Source: Algoriphagus zhangzhouensis
GTDB lineage: Bacteria > Bacteroidota > Bacteroidia > Cytophagales > Cyclobacteriaceae
Assembly (NCBI RefSeq): GCF_900148515.1
Contig: NZ_FRXN01000001.1
Location: 248,001 to 312,000 of the forward strand
Direction: 5' to 3'
DNA: 64,000 bases
Both the position numbers and the translations under genes were made by a program. This document shows positions 35,201 to 43,700 of the stretch, one piece after another. The first letter of the stretch is position 1. Every line of letters starts with the position of its first letter. The notes beneath the pieces were generated by a model, which was not told the DNA's origin, searched no databases, and saw only the letters and a program-made list of their open reading frames with translations.

Positions 35201-36925
35201 TTAAACTTTCTCCTCAGGGCGAAAACGGATTTCATTTGGATAAGGAAATGCATGGATAAACTCGCCTTTCAGGATTTTTTCCTGGATTTTTTGCCAATAT
35301 TCTGGATCAAATAGGTTTTTGTTGTATTCCAGAAAATGTTGCTTCAAATCAGCTCTTCCAATCATCCAGCGTCTAAAATCCTCTGGAAAAACATCATTTT
35401 TTGCAATGTCATACCAAGGTTCAGAAGCATAGATTTGTTCGTAGGTTTCCGCTTTGGGTTTTGCTCTGAAATTCATATCTGTCAAAAACTCGATTTCATC
35501 GTAGTCATAGAAAATCACTCTTTTCTGGCGCGTCAACCCGAAATTTTTGGTCATCATATCCCCGGGAAAAATATTTGCCTGAGCTAATTGGAGAATAGCT
35601 CTTCCATAATCTTCAGTTACATTATTTCCTTCCTCAGTGCTACAATCATCCAAATAAATGTTGAGTGGGACCATTTTTCTCTCTGTATAAAGATGCTTAA
35701 TGATCAATGAATCCCCTTCTATTCTTAATAGTGAGTTGGTGGTATTCCTCAACTCTTGCAATAATTCAGGACTTACCCTTTTTAGAGGAAGTTTGAAATA
35801 TTCAAATTCATGGGTATCTGCCATTCGACCAACGCGATCATGCAGAGAGACAAGCTTGTATTTGTCTCTAACTTCCTGTCTGGTCATATTCTTGGGTGGC
35901 TCAAAGTGATCTTTGATTAGTTTGAAAACCACATTGAGAGATGGTAAGGTGAATACAGTCATCACCATTCCCTTGATCCCCGGAGCCACAATAAATTGAT
36001 CTTGACTTTGCTCTAGTTGTAATAAGTAATCTCGGTAAAAAAGCGTTTTTCCGTGCTTATTAAACCCAATAGCATTATAGAGTTCATGCGTTTTTTTGTG
36101 CGGAATCACAGAACTTAGAAAAGAAACCACTTGCGAAGGAATGTCCGCTTCCACCATAAAGTATGAGCGAGTAAAGCTGAACATGCTACTCATCATATTT
36201 GGATCGAAAATGAGTGTGTCCACAAAAATTCCTCTAGGCCCATGGAGAATTGGTATGATAAAAGGCATCCATTTATGCCCTACGTAGGTTCTCCCAATCA
36301 GGTAGGCTGCTTTATTTCTATAGAAAACTGATTTCAGGATTTGTGTCGTAGTATCCGGGCTAGGTCTATACCGAGTTAGGATGACTTTTCTAACACTATT
36401 TACCAAAAACTGGATATCTGCTTCTTTATCCATAAATGGAGCCCCAAAGTCATAATCATCCAGCATTTTCCTCAGAATAGGTTCCAAACCCAAAGAGGAT
36501 GGGTAGATGTTGATCAAATCTTCAAGTGCATAGACTTCACACGTATTGTGGCCTTCCATGAGGTACATTAGCTCTTCATCTGCAGCTAATCCAGTATAGA
36601 CTTTTCTTATTACCGAGTTGAAAAAAGTTTCAGCCAATTCAATGTCTTGTCGAGATTGAATTAGATGATTGTAATGATTCCTGATTTCTTTCCAGATTCC
36701 TCTATTGGTATTTTCATCTCCCAAAACTTCTTTGAGTTCATCTATCAAAGGAAAGAGCAAGTCCTTGTAAAGTCTCAGCCTTTGTCTATGATTCAGCTGG
36801 GTTGCGGTCCAATTTCTTTCTCGAAAATATCGCGGAGCAAGCCTAGTATAAGTTTTAAATGAAACTACATAGCTAAGGAATCCTTGGAAAATTCTTTCTG
36901 CAAAAGAATGAGTTGAATGAGGCAT
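35201..36925 (-). CDS. aceK: Isocitrate dehydrogenase kinase/phosphatase
   Basis: Phosphorylates and dephosphorylates isocitrate dehydrogenase, diverting carbon into the glyoxylate shunt. The 574-residue protein matches the AceK family throughout: the ATP-site APGIKGMVMTVFTLPS, the KDHFEPPK helix, and the catalytic DYGRAILQLAQANIFPGDM and FYDYDEIEF blocks are intact. The length is normal. It stands alone: isocitrate lyase and malate synthase are not adjacent as they are in enteric aceBAK. Mainly known from Proteobacteria, it is less usual in this phylum. No clear terminator follows. Confidence 0.95.
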   Translation of the reverse strand: MPHSTHSFAERIFQGFLSYVVSFKTYTRLAPRYFRERNWTATQLNHRQRLRLYKDLLFPLIDELKEVLGDENTNRGIWKEIRNHYNHLIQSRQDIELAETFFNSVIRKVYTGLAADEELMYLMEGHNTCEVYALEDLINIYPSSLGLEPILRKMLDDYDFGAPFMDKEADIQFLVNSVRKVILTRYRPSPDTTTQILKSVFYRNKAAYLIGRTYVGHKWMPFIIPILHGPRGIFVDTLIFDPNMMSSMFSFTRSYFMVEADIPSQVVSFLSSVIPHKKTHELYNAIGFNKHGKTLFYRDYLLQLEQSQDQFIVAPGIKGMVMTVFTLPSLNVVFKLIKDHFEPPKNMTRQEVRDKYKLVSLHDRVGRMADTHEFEYFKLPLKRVSPELLQELRNTTNSLLRIEGDSLIIKHLYTERKMVPLNIYLDDCSTEEGNNVTEDYGRAILQLAQANIFPGDMMTKNFGLTRQKRVIFYDYDEIEFLTDMNFRAKPKAETYEQIYASEPWYDIAKNDVFPEDFRRWMIGRADLKQHFLEYNKNLFDPEYWQKIQEKILKGEFIHAFPYPNEIRFRPEEKV

Positions 36926-37212
36926 TCTGAAAATTAGTAAAAAGATCCTTTTTCAAACGCTAGTTTGGTAGGAATTACTAAAATAATAGGAAGGTGATTT
37001 TTCAAGAATGGGGAAGAAAACGTTGGATAGTTTTTGATCCAAATCAACTTAAAATCCTTCAAAAAAAAGTTTGAAAAAAAATATTCTAAAATAGTGTTGA
37101 TTCTGAGCTATTTAAGAAGAAAATAATGTGGGAAAGAAAATTTTGAAAAAGTTTCGCAATCGATTGTTTGGTGTATATAAAAACATTTTCTACTTTTCGG
37201 CCGTATTCATGA

Positions 37213-37244
37213 ATTGAATATCTACAATAGGTTTAATAGGTTTG
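37213..37244 (+). promoter_or_regulatory. Promoter ATTG-N20-TAGGTTTG
   Basis: A perfect -7 box TAGGTTTG (37237-37244) with ATTG exactly 20 nt upstream (37213-37216). The predicted start is near 37250, only a few bases before a strong terminator hairpin. Confidence 0.6.
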
Positions 37245-37252
37245 AGAGCAGG

Positions 37253-37291
37253 AAAAGGTCGGAGTTATATTCCGGCCTTTTTTGTTTTTTT
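37253..37291 (+). terminator. Intrinsic terminator with no upstream gene
   Basis: An 11-bp stem (AAAAGGTCGGA with TCCGGCCTTTT, one G-T wobble; 37253-37263 with 37271-37281) has a 7-nt loop and a T tract TTTTTTGTTTTTTT. It lies between the divergent aceK and the lipoprotein gene, directly after a predicted transcript start. Confidence 0.85.
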
Positions 37292-37332
37292 AGGGCTCTT
37301 GATTTAGCTTCATATTTTGCAACCTTAATTTC

Positions 37333-37998
37333 ATGGGAAGATCCATTTCATATCTCTTTATTGGAGTTTTTATTTTGTTTGCCTTTGGATGCCAAAACTC
37401 AAGCGAAACAGAAGGAGAATCTGTTGAATCTGTAGTTGGAGAACAAGTGGATGATTTTGCTACCCGATTGGATTTAGCTTTGGCCTCAAAAAAGGATTGG
37501 TATGAGCATTGGGTTTCCAAAACTGGTAGGTTTACTGGAGTTGATTTCGAATTGATGTTTGCGGATTCCTTGGATGGTTTTGAAATGCCCGAGAAAAACC
37601 CGATTCTGGAAAATGACCCTTTGTTTCCCTATCAGATCAAACATCCCGGAGGAAATGGGACTGTAGATATCTATTCTTACAAGGTAGAGGAACAGGATGA
37701 AAACGGAAATCCTTACCTTAATCCCGATTCAGAGGTTGCGTGGTATAAGGCCGACGGAATGAAAGAAAGGTTGCTTTTCATGGGACCTTCTGGAATGTTT
37801 GAAGAAGGAATGTGGTTGAATGAAGACGAATTTCTGGTTTTGGGTTATTTTATGGAAGAGGAAGGCTATAGACCTATGGCCTGGCTAATCAACGTAAACA
37901 AGCAGATTTTGGAGCAGTTCAGAATGAAGCGAGTGACTAAAGACTACGAGAAAGAGTCCTACCTCAATCAAAAAATCAAAAAATTGGAATTGAGCTAA
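37333..37998 (+). CDS. Lipoprotein of unknown function
   Basis: 221 residues with a lipoprotein signal (Cys20 in FAFGCQ). The mature region is acidic with several Trp and Tyr residues (DWYEHWVSKTGRF, SEVAWYKADGMKERLLFMGP, EGMWLNEDEFLVLGY) and looks beta-rich. No family recognised. The NUDIX gene begins 1 bp after its stop, so they share a transcript. Its 5' leader would include the hairpin at 37253 if the promoter at 37213 is used. Confidence 0.8.
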   Translation: MGRSISYLFIGVFILFAFGCQNSSETEGESVESVVGEQVDDFATRLDLALASKKDWYEHWVSKTGRFTGVDFELMFADSLDGFEMPEKNPILENDPLFPYQIKHPGGNGTVDIYSYKVEEQDENGNPYLNPDSEVAWYKADGMKERLLFMGPSGMFEEGMWLNEDEFLVLGYFMEEEGYRPMAWLINVNKQILEQFRMKRVTKDYEKESYLNQKIKKLELS

Positions 37999-37999
37999 A

Positions 38000-38635
38000 A
38001 TGGAGTTTGAGGAGGTAGTTCAACGATTAAAATATTCGATCAATCAACCCTTGCCGGGGAAAGAAGCTCAGATGAGAATGTCTCCTAGGCCTGTGAATTT
38101 GAGTCGATTTGACCCCAAACTTCCTCCAAATCACCGAAAAGGAGCAGTATTGATTCTAATCTATCCTCAAAATGGTCAGGCTTTTTTTCCATTGATCAAA
38201 AGACCGGAATATCCAGGAGTTCATAGTGGTCAGATCGCCTTCCCAGGAGGGAAAATGGAAGAGGATGATGAAAGTTTGACCTATACGGCATTAAGAGAAG
38301 CCCAAGAAGAAGTGTCTATCGATCCTTCTAAAGTGGAAATCCTCGGGAAAATCACGGATTTATTTGTTCCAGCTAGTAATTTTTTGGTAAGTCCCATTGT
38401 CGGAATTTCAAATGAAATCCCAGATTTTGTCCCAGAAATAAGGGAAGTTCAGCGAATCATCCCTACACAAGTTTCTCAATTGATATCTCCTGAAATCAAT
38501 AAAACCACAATTCTGGAAATCAATGATCAGATCAAATTGGACACTCCTTATTTTGAAATAGATCAGGAAATGGTGTGGGGAGCTACTGCTATGATTTTGG
38601 GAGAATTCATTCAGTTATTGGAAAAGGGGAAATAA
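38000..38635 (+). CDS. NUDIX hydrolase, CoA pyrophosphatase-like
   Basis: 211 residues. The NUDIX box GGKMEEDDESLTYTALREAQ with following EEVSI is complete. The preceding VHSGQIAFPGG is typical of the NudL/CoA pyrophosphatase group, which cleaves coenzyme A or acyl-CoA at the pyrophosphate. The substrate is inferred from that similarity only. It is translationally linked to the upstream lipoprotein gene. Confidence 0.88.
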   Translation: MEFEEVVQRLKYSINQPLPGKEAQMRMSPRPVNLSRFDPKLPPNHRKGAVLILIYPQNGQAFFPLIKRPEYPGVHSGQIAFPGGKMEEDDESLTYTALREAQEEVSIDPSKVEILGKITDLFVPASNFLVSPIVGISNEIPDFVPEIREVQRIIPTQVSQLISPEINKTTILEINDQIKLDTPYFEIDQEMVWGATAMILGEFIQLLEKGK

Positions 38636-38639
38636 TCTC

Positions 38640-38671
38640 TTTGGGCTTCTTAGCTTTTGTTGGTAATGTTG
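38640..38671 (+). promoter_or_regulatory. Promoter TTTG-N20-TAATGTTG
   Basis: -33 TTTG (38640-38643), 20-nt spacer, and -7 TAATGTTG (one mismatch to TAnnTTTG). It predicts a start near 38678, 14 nt before the DUF819 ATG at 38692. Confidence 0.55.
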
Positions 38672-38691
38672 CAATTGAGTAAATACAGACT

Positions 38692-39945
38692 ATGGAAGAA
38701 CACGGCCCTTTAATTACCAACGATGCAGTGGTATTTGGATTATTGATGACGATTTTGGCATTGATTTTTTATACCTCGGCTAGCAAAAACACCTTTTTTC
38801 AGAAATTCTATAGGGTAGTTCCAAGCGTTCTTCTTTGTTATTTTATTCCAGCATTATTCAATTCTTTTGGGATCATCTCAGGGGAAGATTCCAACTTGTA
38901 TTTTGTTTCTTCTCGTTATCTGTTACCAGCGTCCTTAGTGCTTTTTACAATCAGTATTGATTTAAAGGCTATTTTGAAATTGGGTCCCAAAGCTTTGACT
39001 ATGTTCCTAGCAGGTACTTTGGGAATTATGGTAGGAGGCCCATTGGCTTTGATGACAGTTGGATTTATTCAGCCGGATTTATTGGGAGCCACAGGGCCTG
39101 ATGCAATCTGGAGAGGATTGGCAACTATTGCTGGTTCTTGGATTGGTGGAGGAGCCAATCAGACTGCCATGTTGGAAGTTTTTGGGGCAAGTTCTGACCT
39201 GTTTGCGCAAATGATTGCCGTAGATGTTTTAGTGGCAAACTTATGGATGGCATTTTTGCTTTATTGGGCTGCCAAACCTGAAAAAATAGACAAGGCTTTC
39301 AAAGCTGATACCACTGCTATTTATGAGTTAAGAGATAAAATCGCCGATTTCAGAGATAAAATCATGAAGATTCCGACTCTTTCAGATACTATGACAATCA
39401 TGGGGATTGGGTTTGGAATCACGGGTATTTCTCACTTGATCGCAGATTTTGTGGCACCTTTTATCTCTGAAAATTATCCAGCACTAAAGCAATACTCTCT
39501 GGACTCTTCATTTTTCTGGATCGTAGTGATTGCTACCACAGCTGGCTTGCTGCTTTCTTTTACCAAAGTAAGAAATTTGGAAGGGGCTGGCGCCTCCCGA
39601 TTTGGTTCCGTATTTTTATATGTATTGGTAGCTACTATCGGGATGCAAATGGATTTAGGTGCAGTTTTGGACAATCCAATTTTGTTCCTGATCGGGATTC
39701 TATGGATGGTTTTCCATATCATCATCATGTTGATCGTTGCTTGGATTATTAAGGCTCCATTCTTCTATGTGGCCGTTGGATCCCAGGCGAATGTTGGAGG
39801 AGCTGCTTCTGCACCGATTGTGGCTTCGGCGTTTGATGCTTCTTTGGCTCCTGTTGGGGTTTTACTTGCTGTATTGGGATATGCAGTGGGAACTTATGGA
39901 GCTTATTTGTGTGGTTTAATGTTACAGGCAGTTTCAGGAGGATAA
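38692..39945 (+). CDS. DUF819 family membrane protein
   Basis: 417 residues with about eleven membrane helices. Blocks typical of the DUF819 (YjcL) family include LPASLVLFTISIDLKAILKLGPKAL, ATIAGSWIGGGANQTAM and the C-terminal GSQANVGGAASAPIVASAF. The two Gly/Ala/Asn-rich segments recall the discontinuous helices of ion-coupled transporters. The transported substrate is unknown. Its stop overlaps the start of the ferredoxin-like gene (TAATG). Confidence 0.87.
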   Translation: MEEHGPLITNDAVVFGLLMTILALIFYTSASKNTFFQKFYRVVPSVLLCYFIPALFNSFGIISGEDSNLYFVSSRYLLPASLVLFTISIDLKAILKLGPKALTMFLAGTLGIMVGGPLALMTVGFIQPDLLGATGPDAIWRGLATIAGSWIGGGANQTAMLEVFGASSDLFAQMIAVDVLVANLWMAFLLYWAAKPEKIDKAFKADTTAIYELRDKIADFRDKIMKIPTLSDTMTIMGIGFGITGISHLIADFVAPFISENYPALKQYSLDSSFFWIVVIATTAGLLLSFTKVRNLEGAGASRFGSVFLYVLVATIGMQMDLGAVLDNPILFLIGILWMVFHIIIMLIVAWIIKAPFFYVAVGSQANVGGAASAPIVASAFDASLAPVGVLLAVLGYAVGTYGAYLCGLMLQAVSGG

Positions 39946-40205
39946 TGAAACATAAGAGGGAGTTGGTATTTGTTTGTTCTGGCTCAGACTGTAAAAAGGC
40001 GGGCTCAAAGCAATTGAAAAAAGGCCTTAAAAAAGAATTATCTGATGGCCCTTGGAAGGGTTGTTGCAAATTGATTTCCACCAAATGCATGGATATGTGC
40101 AAATCTTCCCCTTTAGCAATTGTGGATAATCATTTTATCAAAAAGGCTGACCAATCCAAGGTAACTTTGGCCATTAAAAAAGCCCTGGATAAACAGGGCT
40201 CGTAA
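39945..40205 (+). CDS. Thioredoxin-like [2Fe-2S] ferredoxin protein
   Basis: 86 residues from ATG 39945, overlapping the DUF819 stop. Cysteines at 11, 16, 48 and 52 (VCSGSDC and KCMDMC) fit the four-Cys cluster of thioredoxin-fold [2Fe-2S] proteins; two further Cys at 40-41 are extra. It probably carries electrons for an unknown partner. Its last codons contain a terminator hairpin that acts on the opposite strand. Confidence 0.85.
   Translation: MKHKRELVFVCSGSDCKKAGSKQLKKGLKKELSDGPWKGCCKLISTKCMDMCKSSPLAIVDNHFIKKADQSKVTLAIKKALDKQGS
40176..40200 (-). terminator. Minus-strand terminator inside the ferredoxin coding end
   Basis: On the minus strand AGCCCTG pairs with CAGGGCT (40194-40200 with 40181-40187) around a 6-nt loop and is followed by a run of five to six T. 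It begins 7 bp after the stop of the convergent YbjQ gene, so the terminator of one gene is written within the last codons of the other. Confidence 0.75.
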
Positions 40206-40206
40206 A

Positions 40207-40527
40207 TTATAATTTGGAAGTTTTGACTGCAGTTCCTGCTGCGGTAACCATCAGCATTCCATCACGGATTGTTTCGTAGTCTAGGTCAATTCCTATAATT
40301 GCATTGGCTCCAAACGAACGCGCTTGCATTTCCATTTCTGCCAGAGCAGTGGCTTTTGCCTCTCTTAATACCTGCTCATATGCACCCGCTCTACCGCCTA
40401 CGATATCGGTGATGCTAGCAAAGAAATCTTTGAAAACATTGGCACCGATGATGGTTTCCCCGGAGACAATTCCCAAATATTCTTCGATTTTGTGGCCTTC
40501 TAAATTGTTGGTGGTTGAAATAATCAT
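40207..40527 (-). CDS. YbjQ/UPF0145 family protein
   Basis: 106 residues. The family pattern is complete: the [21 protein letters not shown] opening, the [22 protein letters not shown] helix, and [15 protein letters not shown]. These proteins form small oligomeric rings once annotated as heavy-metal-binding; the role is not settled. It is convergent with the ferredoxin-like gene, 1 bp apart. Confidence 0.9.
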   Translation of the reverse strand: MIISTTNNLEGHKIEEYLGIVSGETIIGANVFKDFFASITDIVGGRAGAYEQVLREAKATALAEMEMQARSFGANAIIGIDLDYETIRDGMLMVTAAGTAVKTSKL

Positions 40528-40733
40528 TTGAAATAGGTTAAATTAAAACTATCAATTATCACGAAGGAATCGAATAGAGGTTGCTTTGATGTGATAAAAA
40601 TATTTTCATTTAGATGATGAGTTGTCAGTGACCAACCTGATAAATCGATCACAAAAAAGATTACTGAGATTATATTCCTTTCTTTGCTTAGGAGAACTAA
40701 ACTGAGTCCAAAAAAGAATTTGCTTTTCAACCG

Positions 40734-43700
40734 ATGAGTGATTTTAATCAATTTGATATTTCCGATTTTTTCAATGAAGTCAAGGAGCCATTATTCTTGA
40801 TGGACTCCGAGGAAATTATTTTTTGGAATGATTATGCAAAAGAAAATTACTCAGACCTTTCAGAGGACTGGAAAACTTGGTTTTCTAATCCTGAGCTGAT
40901 CGAAATGCTCAATGAGTTTTTTGCTAATGGTGTTGTTCCTGATGTTTATTATTTCCACTCTTTGCAAAAGAAAAATGGGGAACAGGAGCGATATGAATGG
41001 GGTTTTGTTAACCTTCCTTCTTCTTATAGTTCCAAGTTTTTGATCGTAAAAGCCAATAAAATCAGGAATTCCAATGGTTTCAATTCTGATTTCTCCATCC
41101 TCAAAAGTGAAAGTGAGGCCAATCAACAGCTAGGATACATGCAAAGCATCATCCATCATAGTCATGATCTAATCGCTATTTTGGATGAAAAAGGAAACTA
41201 TAAGTTCATATCTGAATCAGTGGGGGAAAAGCTCGGTTTTGAGGTGGATGACATTATCGGTAGGAACTTCAAAGAATTTCAGGAGGCCGGAATAATTGAA
41301 CTTGTTAAAGGGGATTTTGATGACGTGTTGAAATCTGAAGATGAAGTTCCAATTGATTTTTGGATCCATAGTTCTAGGGGTGAGAATGTTTATCTTGAGA
41401 GCTATGCTAAAAACCTCCTAGATCATCCAGAAATACAAGGGATTCTTTTTTCAAGTCGAGACATAACCGATTTTATAGAAACAGATAAATCTCTTCAAAA
41501 GAGGTATGAAATAGAGAACCTGATTAATCAAATCTCATCTCGTTTTATCAATAGTCGACTTCAGAATTTAGAGGATAATTTTCAGGAGTTTCTACGTCGT
41601 TTTAGCATTTTTCTACAAGCAAAAAAATCCTCGATCTCTGTTTTTAATAGAGAAACTGAAGGGCTTGAGGTGCTCAATACCTGGAGCTTGGATAAGGGTG
41701 ATATTTTCTCAGCTTTAGAGCTGGAGCAGATCATCTCTGGACGAAAGAGGCGATTAGAAGCTGGGATTGTCAAGTTGTTGGATCATGAGGAAAGTGAATT
41801 TCCTTCAAAAGTTCTACTGATTCCCATGGTTTCTGTTTCCAAACTTTTGGGTGTGATTTTCTTTGAAATCGAAGCTGAAAACTTCGAATTGATTGAAAAG
41901 GAGTTGCAGATATTTCGTCAAGTAGGAGATATTTTGGCCAGCGCATACATTGGGAATCTGATGACTCGAAAGATCGAAAGGAATGAGAACCTTTTGACTA
42001 CTGCTGAGCACCTTTCCAAATCAGGCTCTTGGAGGTATAGTAATGCCAAGGACATCTTTTATGTTTCAGGTGGGTTGGCGAAACTTTTTGGTTTGGGAGA
42101 TCAACCGGTGACAGCTGAGTTTTCCTCTTTGATTCTAAAAATTGAAAAGCCACATCGAGAAGAGTTTGTGAAAAAACTCAAGCAAAGTATTGCTAATCAA
42201 TCCAAAGTGTCAGGGGAGTTTACCATTAAAAATAAGGAAGGGAAAACTACCTATATAGCCTATGAAATCGAAAGTAAACAGGACTATTTTAGTCAGGGGC
42301 TGGAGGTAAACGGATTTTGTACCGATATCAGTCATAAAAGAGCTGCTGAGGAATATTTGAGGCTTCAGTCGCAAATTTTGACGCAGGTAAATGACCCGAT
42401 AATTGTAGCCAACCTGGAGTATGAGGTGATCTACTTAAATGCTTCAGCATTGCGATTTTGTGATGCTGAAAAAGGGAGCTGCCTTTCAAAAAATGTTGAA
42501 ACTTTAATCGATTGGAATCTTCCTAGAAGGGCCAAATTCCAAACTGTCGCCGAAAAGCTTAAAGTAGGTGAGGTCTGGAAAAATGAAGTTTTTGTTCATG
42601 ATTCCGATGGTAAGAAGATTCCATTTGAGGTGTCAATTCAGGGGATTCATGCTGATGGAGTAGATAAGATTGGCTATTCAATCATTTTTAGAGATCTGAC
42701 TGATAAATATGAAAATGAAAGATTGGCAAGTAGGGCCAGGATGATTGTTGAGAATAGCCCTGCAGTCCTTTTTCAGGTAGATCCAAATGATGATTATAGG
42801 ATATACTACATTTCAGAAAACATCAGCCAGTTTGGTTATGAGTCAAATGAGCTCATGAAGAATAAGGTTTCTTTCTTGGACCTCTTACATCCTGAAGATG
42901 CCGATGTGATTAGAGAGAAACAGACCAAATCCAGGAGAAAAAATGGAGTAGTAGCCTTTTCAGGAGAATTTAGAATTGTAACTCCAGATGGAGTCGTGGT
43001 TTGGGTGGAAGATAAGACGAGTGATGTAAAAAATGAATCAGGAGATATTGTCCTTCACCAAGGCTTGTTTCAGGATATTACTGATCGTAAAAACTTTGAA
43101 GCTTTCAAAGAGGAGAAAGAAAAGCAATACCGAGTTTTGGCCTCCAATATCCCTGGAACCAATGTTTTTCTAATTGATAAAGACAGAAAGTACATCGTCG
43201 CAGAAGGAACCAATTTCGAATATTGGGAAATGACTCCAGAAGATTTTGAAGGGAAGTACTTAAGTGATATCTCCTTGACAGATCAACAAGTAGTTTCCGA
43301 AATTCTGGACAAAGTCTACAATGATCTGGAAATTGTGGAGACAGAATTCTTTATAAAGGAAAGAAGATATCATCGGGTGATTCGACCGATTCTAGAATTT
43401 GGTAAAGTGGAATATGCCTTGAGTATCATTCGAGATATTACAGAGGAACATCAAGCCAAAGAGGATCTTAAAAACTCTGAGGAGAAGTTTAGAACGCTTG
43501 TAGAAAGCTCCACTGAGGTGATTTTCTCTTTGTCTGAATCATTTATTCTAGATTACCTCTCGCCAAATATCAATCAGTTTTTGGGGTATGAGGCTTCCGA
43601 GGTAATTGGGAAAAACATTTTTGAATTCATTAATCCAGATGATCTGGAAGTTTTTCAGGGAATTTTAGAGGAAAACACAGACTTTTTGGCCAAAAACCAA

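Larger units (their letters stand above)
36926..37332. other. Divergent intergenic region between aceK and a lipoprotein gene
   Basis: About 400 bp, very AT-rich around 37020-37200. It contains a promoter-like pair at 37213-37244 and a strong plus-strand terminator at 37253-37291 with no annotated gene in front of it. No conserved reading frame was found. Confidence 0.55.
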
